Positions 12,237-21,217 of a DNA stretch of 64,000 bases are shown in pieces. Position numbers and translations under genes: made by a program. Origin of the DNA: Streblospio benedicti (lineage: Eukaryota > Annelida > Polychaeta > Spionida > Spionidae); the NCBI GenBank assembly GCA_019095985.1, contig CM032669.1, positions 57,762,630 through 57,826,629 of the forward strand, written 5' to 3'. The notes under the pieces were generated by a model. It was given only the letters and a program-made list of their open reading frames with translations, was not told where the DNA came from and made no database searches. How positions within the stretch are numbered: position 1 is the first letter of the stretch; each line of letters opens with the position of its first letter.

Positions 12237-15200
12237 CTACAAAATTTTACAGTCCTGGGTCGTGTCCAAGGCCGTCACTTTGAGGATAGGCTGTTTATTC
12301 ACTGCCCTGTTTACTTGTTCTAAAACCTAAATATACAGAATACAAACATTATATCAAACAAATTACACAAAAGTAATGCAAAATAATTCAAAATATCACT
12401 CAATATACAAGTACACCTACTGCTTCTTTATCAGGGAATCTTTGCATCTCGCGCTTGCTGAATACCAGTTCCCCATTTATTGTGACCTCAAAGCTACCTA
12501 GAATTAAAAGAACACATTTTGAGGTGTAATTATCAAAATGGTAAGGCTGAAATTATGTAAGGAACTGACCACTATTATATGAGCACATTTTACATAAATT
12601 ATGGTTAGATTGGATAACCTGGCTTGTGGTGCCTTGCAGGTGTTACCCTCTAGAACTACATGATGTCACTAAAATTAATAACATGTCTGTTTGAAAACTG
12701 GGGTCCGAATGACGGAGAGCGGTGACTCGCATGTGGGCACTTAATTAGGTCTAGATCTAGATCCGCTCTCCGTCATTTGGACATCAGTTTTCAAACAGAT
12801 ATTTATTTTGACTTCAAAGCTACCTAGAATTAAAGAACACATTTTGAGGTGTAATCATCAAAATAGTGAGGGAGTGTAGGAAGTAACTCCATTATGTGCC
12901 ATGGCTTTTCTATTCCTTTAATAGGGGTACATAAATGCTGCAGTGGCATCAAGGGAAGGTTAAAAGAAGATCCAATGTATAGGTGTCCACGTTGTCTTAG
13001 TACAGCTAGACCCATTGATGAAAGAACTATATAAAGGAAGTCCTTCTTGATGATCACCCGTTCGAGGTAGTAGATACCTTCTGTTATCTTGGCGACAAAA
13101 TCTGTGATACAGGAGGTTGTGCAAGGTGATGATGTGCTTGGGCCAAGTTTATAGAACTGCTACCTATCCTTTCGAACAGGAGTCTGTCGTTGCTTCGTGT
13201 AAGGATTTATGCTGCATGTATTAGAAGTGTCATAATATACAGTAGTGAATGCTGGGCCCTACGAAAAGAGCATCGCTCACGTTTCTGACTTGAAATGACA
13301 AGGCGATGATTCATTGGATCTGTGGCGTGAAAGTCAACGATAATGTCAGCTCAGCTTCACTGTATGAGAGCCTGGGGATTCCTGACTCGGAGTCTGTGTC
13401 AAGGCTAAACAGATTGCACTTGACTGGTCACTGCACTGGAGCAGTGCCTGGATAAACAGATGCAAGGAGATTGAGATTGCTAGTAACAAACCAAAAGGAA
13501 GACCTTCAAAATCTTGGAGGACCACGATTGCTGAAGACTTGAATGCATGCAACTTCAAGATCGTTTGCGCAGGACATGTCTTTCGAAGTACAGTACAACC
13601 TCTAATTAAGACCACCTCTCTATTGAGACCACGTCTATAAGACCACCTTTCACGGCCCCAACCCTTCATAAAGCTACTAAAATGAACCTCTGTTTAGAGA
13701 CCACCTCTCTATTGAGACCACCTAATGCTGGTCCCAAAGGTGGTCCTAATAGAAAGGTTCTACTGTATTAAGAATAATTGCACTATAGCAATGAACAGAT
13801 TAACAGCATTAAAACCAGCTGGTTTGAAACGCACAAAAATTATCAAAAATAAAAATATACACTGCCTTTATCAGAACCATCCTCGTATTTGGTTTTCAAC
13901 TACAGTAGAACCTCCAATTAAGACCACCTCTGTAATAGGAACATTTTTGATGCTCTTAAATTTTCATAAAGTGACCGAAATGAACCTCCTCGTAAAGACT
14001 ACCTCTCTATTGAGACCACTTGAACAGGTGGTTATATTAGAGAGGTTCTACTGTATATGTAAATTCTTCTGCTGAAAATTATTTGAACTTATTAGATGCT
14101 ATTCAAAGGCAATCTCTATTATTTAGGGAGCATTCACAAATGACGTCAACCACATTTTGCCACTTTCTGACCCCCCCCCACTCTCAACTTTCGTCAACTT
14201 CATGAGACCCCCCAACCCACCCCACCCCCACGTCAACTTTTGTCAACTTAATGACCCCACCCTCTCCTTATTCTTTCTCACCACTTTTTACCTTCTTCCA
14301 CAACTCAACAGCCTTCTTCTGGATGTCACTTTTGTGATTTTGTGGATATACTTTTTAATTGCTGATATAATGTTTGATTTTTTTTATTTGTACCCATTAT
14401 TATACGTATTATTACACTGAATCATTATTAGACTATAAAAAGCGCATGGTGTTTAAAATAGGTCAGCAAATCACACAGTTCTACATTACTTTAAAAATAT
14501 TTTGCTACTTTGTTTTGAATGAAAATTTATATATGTGAACCATTATGAGCCACAAAGTTTCTTTCATATCTGTGGTAACTAAGATGACCAAACTGGCTTA
14601 AATCATAGATTTAAGCAATATTCCCTTTGATTTATATGATATCACAATGTTCTCATTCTATTCTTCTACATATGTTGCCAGTGTTACCAGTCAAGTATAA
14701 ATTTAGTCCTAAATTGGTAACTTTACTACAGAAGAGTTAAGATACAAATTTAAGTTAGTTCAATGTATAAAGTTGGTGTCAACTTGCCAACCCCCTCCTC
14801 CCACGTCACCCAGTCAACTTTTCGGGTGACCCCCCCCCCACCTCGTCAATTTTTGTCAACATTTGATGACCATCCCCCAGTCAACTTTCGTCAACTCTCG
14901 CTAACCCCCCCTCCCCTCCCTACAGGGTTGACGTCAATTGTGAACGCTCCCTTATGATATGTGCTTACAAAAAAAAATTCTAATAAGAAACTTCATAAGG
15001 AAGTTGGTATTCCATATTTAGAAAGTCATAGAAATATGCAAATGATACTTTTTATGTACAACGCACAAAATAATACCATTTAATTTTGGGCAACAGAATT
15101 ATGATACAGTAGAACCTCTATTAAGAACACTCGTGGGACTGGCATCAAGTGGTCTCAATAGAGGGGTACCAATAGAGGTAGTCTTTACAAACAGGTTCAT

Positions 15201-16523
15201 TTTGGTCACTTTTATGTGAAAATTTGGGAGCATCAAAAATTGTCCTATTACTGTGGTAGTCTTAATTGAAGGTTCTACTGTACATGTATAAGATATCCTA
15301 CCTTATTGCCACCACAATTTAGACACAACAAAATTATTTCTTGAAAACAATTACCGGTATACCCTCTAAATTAAAAGATATTTAAATGTATTTCAATATA
15401 CCCTCTTTTTCTTGATTTTGAAGGAACAGGGCCAATCAACCATAGCACAATCAGAATTGGTCTCTGTGGTTTAAATTGGCACAGAAAGAAAACAATGTTA
15501 TCAATTACGACATGTGTCACATATGCAATTTGGCTATGGAAGACACAACGCATTTTTTTTCCATATTGTCCCTCCCATGCAGCTCAAAGACAGGAATTAC
15601 TTGATGGTCTTAGCAGAGAGATACCCATAACTATTCAAACCCATATTGAAAATTATCAAATCTCCCTGAGCACTGGCCTGTACTACACCATAGTTGTGTG
15701 TTTATACCTCTTCGACCAAGCATCCCAGCAACTCCCACTTCAGGGTTTGAAGTCTCGATAAAGTTCTTCAGTTCCTTGAAGCGGGAGAAATAACCTCATT
15801 GTTTGCTGTATGAGGAAAAAAAGAAAAAAAGAGAGAATAATATGTTTGTTAAGTTAATGAGTTGTATGGCAGCAGTTCTTCTCATGATTAGTACTGTTCA
15901 TTTATCAACAGTTATCAACACCTATTCCAAACCATTTTATCATTTTAACCAATGCTTAAAAATCTGTTTGTCATTATATCTGAGGAGGGTGTTTTTAAGC
16001 ACCGAAAACGTTAATAAAACATTTTTATAACTTTCGATTATTCATACAGCCGTGACCAGAAGACAGTACTAATCAAGAATAATAGGTTGATCTAGACTAT
16101 CTTTATATATTCAAATTCTTTGGCAAAACTAACCACAAGGTTGTGCTCAGTATATCTCTGTCAAAAGACTTCAGCAGATATTTTCAAATTCAAAAGCTAA
16201 AACTTAAGCAAATGAAAAAATATACCACTTAATGAGAATTAACTGGACACATTATCAAATAGGGTAAAGATACATGTAGGCACCCTGCATGAATCTCATT
16301 TTTCTCTGACATATTTTAAAATTCCCTGACTCCCTGTCCCTGACCTTTGGCTTGAACAAAAAAATCATTTTCCCCTAACTTTTTTCACTGACTGTGAGAA
16401 CCCTGAATAGCCATTGTGAAATATATGATTAATATCCTGATGCTGGTTAATAACTCCTATTTACCAGAATTCAACTAATACATAAACATCATGTTTTTTA
16501 ACAGATTTTCCTTTTTCTGCCAT
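12237..16523 (-). CDS. Selenoprotein W / MIEN1-like (Rdx family) with CAAX-like end
   Basis: Four coding exons on the minus strand: 16465-16523, 15708-15805, 12421-12497 and 12237-12326. All introns are GT-AG and the phases agree; the total is 107 residues, normal for SELENOW/MIEN1. The start ATG at 16523 has an in-frame TAG at 16545-16547 upstream. Residues 20-23 read C-K-Q-U when the TGA at 15796-15798 is Sec, followed by GYFSRF, then the conserved GSFEVTINGELVFSK strand pair and a C-terminal helix. The last four residues, CKIL, form a CAAX-like box, as MIEN1 ends in CVIL and is geranylgeranylated. The thioredoxin-like fold and CxxU indicate a thiol-redox role, probably membrane-anchored; that is inference. 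A SECIS-like hairpin lies in the 3' UTR. In vertebrates MIEN1 has CxxC, so Sec plus the prenyl box is notable. Confidence 0.85.
12472..12866. repeat. Partial exon duplication around a palindrome
   Basis: About 70 bases spanning the 5' part of selenoprotein exon 3, its acceptor and adjoining intron (12472-12541) occur again at about 12801-12866 with a few substitutions. The second copy retains only the codons for SFEVKIN and then breaks off. Between the copies lie 36-base inverted arms at 12687-12722 and 12763-12798 (core AATGACGGAGAGCGG and its reverse complement) with a 40-base loop. The copy at 12801-12866 keeps an AG acceptor. Confidence 0.7.
13040..13585 (+). mobile_element. LINE (non-LTR retrotransposon) remnant, C-terminal part
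   Basis: Across several frames the plus strand gives pieces typical of the region after the reverse transcriptase of CR1/Jockey/RTE-like LINEs: VVDTFCYLGD, a W-x-LRKEH stretch, RWICGVKVND, SLYESLGIPDSES, RLHWTGH and KGRPSKSW. Stops and frame changes separate them, so the copy is dead. It lies in the intron between exons 2 and 3 of the selenoprotein gene, in opposite orientation. Confidence 0.7.
13589..13767. mobile_element. TA-flanked MITE (TACAGTAGAACCTC family), copy 1
   Basis: The ends are TACAGTACAACCTCTAATTA and GGTTCTACTGTA, in inverted orientation, with internal AAGACCACCTCT repeats. TA at both borders fits a Tc1/mariner-type MITE. Related copies are at 13901-14055, 15105-15282 and 33794-33930. 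Confidence 0.7.
13901..14055. mobile_element. TA-flanked MITE, copy 2
   Basis: It begins TACAGTAGAACCTCCAATTA and ends GAGGTTCTACTGTA. It shares the internal TTTTCATAAAGTGACC-type sequence with the other copies. It is non-coding. Confidence 0.75.
14123..14954. mobile_element. PIF/Harbinger-like MITE, TTA target duplication
   Basis: Terminal inverted repeats of about 30 bases begin GGGAGCATTCACAAATGACG at 14126 and end with the reverse complement at 14951. Both sides carry TTA (14123-14125 and 14952-14954), the TWA target duplication of PIF/Harbinger elements. Near each end are tandem GTCAACTTTNGTCAAC words and C-rich runs. It is non-coding, about 826 bp, inside the selenoprotein's second intron. 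Confidence 0.8.
15105..15282. mobile_element. TA-flanked MITE, copy 3
   Basis: It begins TACAGTAGAACCTCTATTAA and ends AAGGTTCTACTGTA, with the same family core as copies 1 and 2 but in the opposite internal orientation. Confidence 0.75.
15796..15798 (-). promoter_or_regulatory. In-frame TGA read as selenocysteine (U23)
   Basis: The TGA lies at the exact CxxU position of the Rdx redox motif, preceded by a Cys codon split across the intron (TG|C) and followed by GGT TAT (Gly-Tyr), as in SELENOW. Downstream codons continue the family's conserved sequence for more than 80 residues, so the TGA cannot be the end of the protein. Confidence 0.82.
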
Positions 16524-16543
16524 GTTCAATGATGTTGTGTTGC

Positions 16544-16578
16544 TCTAAACCACCTGCTGCTCTAAACCACCTGCCTTC
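16544..16578. repeat. Tandem 18-base duplication in the selenoprotein 5' leader
   Basis: The unit CTGCTCTAAACCACCTG occurs twice in tandem directly upstream (minus-strand sense) of the selenoprotein ATG. One unit provides the in-frame upstream stop. Confidence 0.6.
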
Positions 16579-16947
16579 CTGGAAGAATCATGCCCATTTT
16601 TTTTCAAGGGGTCGCAGCTATCTTTATACATAATTTACAGGGGCGTAGCTAGACCTTCAAAAATAGTGGGGTGTTGAGGTGGTTAATTATGTTGAAATAA
16701 GGAATATTAATTCACTTACTTTAGTAATATATAAGACACACATCGTTGAGAGAGTGCTCTATGATGATGTCCTTTTCCATAAATAATAAATACAATTGAA
16801 TATTTGAAGTTTTATAAACATCAAGAAAAGGACAACTTAAATACATTAGCAGATACATTATACCGAGAAGTGTGTTTCGTCATACTACTCAAATCCAGCA
16901 AAGACTAAACTAAATGACAACATTATCATTGTCATATGTTATAATGG

Positions 16948-17367
16948 TACTAATGTGCTGACAGCAAGTTCAGAACCATACATTTTCAATCATAACTAAA
17001 AAATGGTAATGAATATCGAAATAAAAATTATAGGAATGAAAACGCTATTTTTTGCCAGATCTTCATTGCAATTTTGATTATTCTGATTGGTTTACATAAT
17101 GGTGAGCACTTACATGAAAATGGCATTTTTCTAGTGTCTGAGACAGTCAGACATTTTGAACAAGTCAAAATTGGGGATTATGTATGTACCATGATTGGAA
17201 CAGCCAAGTTTATATTTTTGATTTGCATACACATGGATAGTCACATAATTGGTGATACATGAATGTGTATGCAAATAAAAAATATAAACAAACTTGGCTG
17301 TTCCAACATGTTCCAGTCATTACCATTGAAAATGTATAGTTCTGAACTTGCCGTCAGCACATTAGTA
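16948..17367. mobile_element. Nested foldback element
   Basis: Outer arms 16948-16990 and 17325-17367 are reverse complements (core TGCTGACAGCAAGTTCAGAA, one or two changes). An inner pair, 17195-17234 and 17263-17306, is also inverted (core GGAACAGCCAAGTTTATATT), so most of the element folds on itself twice. It is non-coding and lies just upstream of the selenoprotein gene. Confidence 0.75.
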
Positions 17368-17469
17368 TGTAACTTATGTTACCTTGAATACATCATATGT
17401 ATATGTCATCAATACATGAAATCACACTGTGGAATCAGATGCTTTACAGCCACCTTATTCTAATAATAC

Positions 17470-18305
17470 CAGTGGTGGATCCAGCATTTTAAGTTAGGGG
17501 GCATACTAGTATTGTAAATGGACCATGTAGAATATGTACCCAGTGTCCATTTTCTATAGCGGAAAATGGACCCGGGGGTCAATTGAAAATGGATCCCCTG
17601 GGCCTACCTAGAATATTTTTTGTACATTAAGATAATTCTATATAATGATACAACTATGAATGCATGTTTCAAATGTATATTTTAATTGCTATCAATGTGA
17701 TTATGTTGGAAAGTTTTACAATAATAAATAGAAATATTGCCACAAAAAGCTAGTTCTATTTTCAATGCTAAATGTAAAATATTTGTAAGTCAACATGATA
17801 TTGTGATGCGGGTCCATTTTCTATGGCAAAGAATTTGGACCCCCTCCATCTATAATGAAAAACACATATGAATTGAGGGGGGGGCGCTGTTCATATTCCA
17901 TAAGGGGGGTCCCATATTTACAGCGGAAAATGGACCCGTGGGTCCATTTTCCACCGGCGTCCATTTACGCTTAAGGCCCCAACGGCCCCCAGCGGGTCCA
18001 GGGCAGAGCCCTGGTGGGGGGACCAGGGGGCGAAACTCCCCGGAAGCTACAGTGCATATTGTGTCTAGAAGGGTGTTCACTAACAACGAAAAGAAACAAT
18101 TCATCTAATAATCTATTTCTTCATATCTAACAATGAACAATGGGTGTTGATTAAAAGTAGTCTGGGAGCCATCTGCTTTTTGGGGGTTGTGTGATGTTAC
18201 CTTCATTTAAATGTTGCTGGGTTTTTTCTTTTTTTAAATTAATTTTTTTAATTTTATTTTATTCTTTAGGGGGGGGGGGGGCCACGCCCCCTAAATCCGC
18301 CCCTG
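17470..18305. mobile_element. Non-autonomous hAT-like element
   Basis: It starts CAGTGGTGGATCCAGC and ends GGCCACGCCCCCTAAATCCG then CCCCTG, imperfect inverted repeats of the CAGGGGCGGAT type known from hAT elements. Flanks AATAATAC and AATACAAC resemble an 8-bp target duplication with two differences. Inside are repeated GGTCCATTTTC words and a GC-rich block. It is non-coding. Confidence 0.55.
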
Positions 18306-18547
18306 AATACAACTGAATCATCAATTGGTGATATGTACAAACATGACTTCTGTCAATTCTTCAGGATCAGGATCATTTACAATGACCATTGATGAAATAG
18401 TCATTAACATCAGATAACATTATACAGAGACCTGTATATGATAATACTACAGTAAAACATGTTTTCTACTAAATGTTTCGACACTTGACTAGACAAAAAC
18501 TTGACTAAATGAAACCACAATGATATTGCATGTATATTGCTTTTCAA

Positions 18548-19130
18548 TTACCACTGATCATTCAAATGTCCATGATTTACTGAAATGCTAGTGCAGTGTG
18601 CCATCCCTTCTTTCAACACCACAATTGCATCAACTTGGGCTCTGTGAACATACAACAGAGATAAACCATTGAGGCTGTTTTCTTCCATGGATGTTTGAGC
18701 CCAGGTCTTGAGCCTTAGAGCACTGAAAGACCTTTCACAGGCTACAGAGCCCACTGGAGTTTCTTGTAATTTGCTTGGTTTTTGAGTTGACCTTCTCCAT
18801 TTGGTTTTCCATTGGTCCAATCAGTGTATGAAACTCATCAAAATTTGCTCACGGACCACAGGGCCGGCAACTATAAAAAGTAGCCGGCCCTGGAAAAAAG
18901 TGTGTGGCCCTTCATTATGTTCATATTTAGAACTCCCAAAAAGTAGCCTACCCACTGGGCCGTGAACTTTTAAAACCAGCCGGCACCGGGCCGCCGGGTA
19001 GGCTCTATTTTATACCCTGGTCCAATTCTTGGTCAAACTCTGTGGGATTTGGGATATTGCAGGCATATTCTTCCAGGATGTCTTCTACAAAAGAGTCTAT
19101 CAAGTTATGCAGCTTTTTAAAGCATAACTT
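18548..19130 (-). mobile_element. hAT transposase remnant (C-terminal dimerisation domain)
   Basis: The minus strand encodes the signature of the hATC domain: GSVACERSFSALRLKTW, then SLNGLSLLYVHR. Upstream in the same sense are IDSFVEDILEEY and ELDQWKTKW. The leucine-rich segment normally before the GS.ACERSFS motif is missing, so there is an internal deletion. The coding sequence is split by a small element at 18822-19018. It is a dead DNA-transposon copy of the ZMYM/DUF4371-type hAT group. Confidence 0.8.
18814..19026. mobile_element. Small hAT-type MITE nested in the hAT transposase
   Basis: The word GGTCCAAT flanks both sides (18814-18821 and 19019-19026), a 7-8 bp target duplication as made by hAT transposases. 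The ends CAGTGTATGAAA and TTTTATACCCTG are inverted repeats. Without it the transposase reading frame joins directly (ELD-QWK). Confidence 0.75.
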
Positions 19131-19379
19131 TGTGTTTATTTCTTTAATCATTAAGTTCAGATTACCTTGAAATCATTGTCTTCAAATTGAGCACAAAACA
19201 ACAGCAACTTTTGGCATGCAATATGGCAAATAATGGAATTATACCTATGAATTAATTAGTCATATAAGTAAAATAACCAATAAATAAAACACCAATAAGC
19301 TGCCACTGCTATGAAAAGGCAGAACACAAATTAACTGGGTGTTTGTCGGCGGATGTCGGCGCCGCCTGCGCCTGTTGGT

Positions 19380-20110
19380 ATTTTTACTGATATATCTGAT
19401 CTTTCTTAGGAAAGCAGCTCTGATTACATTACATGGATTACATTGAAATACAAAATGGTATTCATCCTCAATTTCATTATTTTGACAAAAGGCACATATC
19501 CAGTCTTCAACGTTAATATTTCTAAATCGTCCAGTTTCTATGTGGAGAGGTAAAATGCTTGCTCTTAATTGAGCAGCTATTGAGCCTCAGAGTATTGAGC
19601 GTTCCATTATCTTATTACACAAAATATAAGGTCTCGGTTCAAGAGTATTTTTGAAAGTTCTATAAAATCTAAGTTTTGGTTTGCTGGTCAAATAATTTTT
19701 CCAAAGTCTAGCTTGAATTTCAAGCATTTTTTTTACAACTTTTAATGTCTTAAATATCACAAGACATCTTGTTATAGAAGTAATCCTCAATTCCTAATCT
19801 ATCTAAAATACACCAAGCATTGTAACACCAATTTTGGTAATTAGATTGGGCTAAATAATAATTGTTAAGAAATACTTTATAAGTAATTCTTTCTCTATTC
19901 ATGATAACCAACCTATTCCAGCTTCTTAATATATTTAGCCATCTACGATCAAGTCACTTGACATAACCTTTAAAAGATGAACAAAACAGTTTCACATATT
20001 TTTCGCAAATGGGATAAAAGTATTCTTGGGCAATCATTAATCATAAGCCTGCAAACAGCAGCAATCAATCTTTAAAAAAAGTTGCAATTTTAATCCAACT
20101 AAAAAACTAT
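19380..20110 (-). mobile_element. LINE remnant, C-terminal region
   Basis: The minus strand gives RWLNILRSWNRLV, NRERITYKVFLNNYY, WCYNAWCILDRLG, LRASILPLHIETGRF and a Cys-Cys-His-Cys finger (ICAFCQNNEIEDEYHFVFQC), the tail region found after reverse transcriptase in many non-LTR elements. It runs through more than one frame, so the copy is inactive. Confidence 0.7.
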
Positions 20111-21217
20111 TGTTTCATTTTAATAGTGAATTGTTGATGTACTTTCCAAATTTTCTACATTCACAAGAAATTACATATACAAATTTAATTCAACCAAAAG
20201 ATAAAGTAAAGAATACGTTCAAAAGCAAATCATTTATTGAAATTATATACATATACTAGTACATTGTAATAACATTGATGATATTGTTTCTTTATCTCTA
20301 AATGACATGCATACTTTGACACTTATTCTTTATATTGGCATGTCAAGACATATACTTGTAAAATATTTATTAATAAATAATAAAATTGAAGCAAAAAAAA
20401 AATAAAAAAAATAGCAACATTTATAATTTATCCTGGTGAACATCCCATAATAGAGATTAAACATTACCAGTAATATATTTGTCCATGTATATCACAGCAA
20501 TAACGCTACAAAGTAGCAAACATATCACAGAACAAACTTATAATCAGATTACATATTTTCGACTCTGAATTGAAAGAATAACATTGAACAATTAAAATTT
20601 ATCTGGTTAATTAATCCTGTGCCTTTTAGTATTTTTTGCTGTTTTTTGTTACTTCATTAAACTCCCAATGTATTCATTTAATTTTTTTAATTTTTTGGTA
20701 AAGTACTTTGAATACATCTTTTCCTTGTCAAAAGGTTATGAAACAAACAAACAACAAGGTTAAATATACTATAAAATAATTATATCTAATTAGAAATCTG
20801 CAAAAGTTTCATAAAGATCCTACCGATATTTAATATAGTTTCCTCCACAACCCTATAGGTAAAAAACCTGATTTCATGCACACATTTGTATATACCGGTA
20901 CGGAGCTGAAATCAGGATTTCATTATAGGGCTCTATGGGAAACTATAGGAAATACTTGCCTGTACTGGATGAAACTTTCATAGATATTAGAAGAGGTTTC
21001 TAGATTTATACTGACATCATTTCATTCATCATTTAATGCAAATACATTCAATACTTTTGGAAAGAATCCCTTAATTAATTCTGATTCTCTCTATTATCTG
21101 AAACCAACATTATAAAGGCACAAAAAGTGGTTAAGAAATAAGATTAACTCTATCCTAAAATGTTTAAATAAACATGGTCTAGAATCTAATAATACTTATA
21201 AATGATCACGAGAACAA
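20111..21217. other. Calpain 3' flank with foldback element at 20791-21003
   Basis: This is AT-rich DNA following the calpain stop on the minus strand and probably includes its 3' UTR. At 20791-21003 a 213-base imperfect palindrome has arms starting TAGAAATCTGCAAAAGTTTC with its partner at the right end. A related palindrome lies at 22980-23210. Confidence 0.5.

Noticed and set aside
15803-16030. 75-codon plus-strand open frame with a hydrophobic stretch
   Set aside because: It lies antisense in the first intron of the selenoprotein gene, has no splice or family support, and is AT-biased.
19260-19350. Candidate first exon of the selenoprotein gene ending AAYC
   Set aside because: It lacks a start codon and sits in transposon debris; the exon at 16465-16523 fits in phase, has an ATG with an upstream stop, and gives the family-like VLVEFC.
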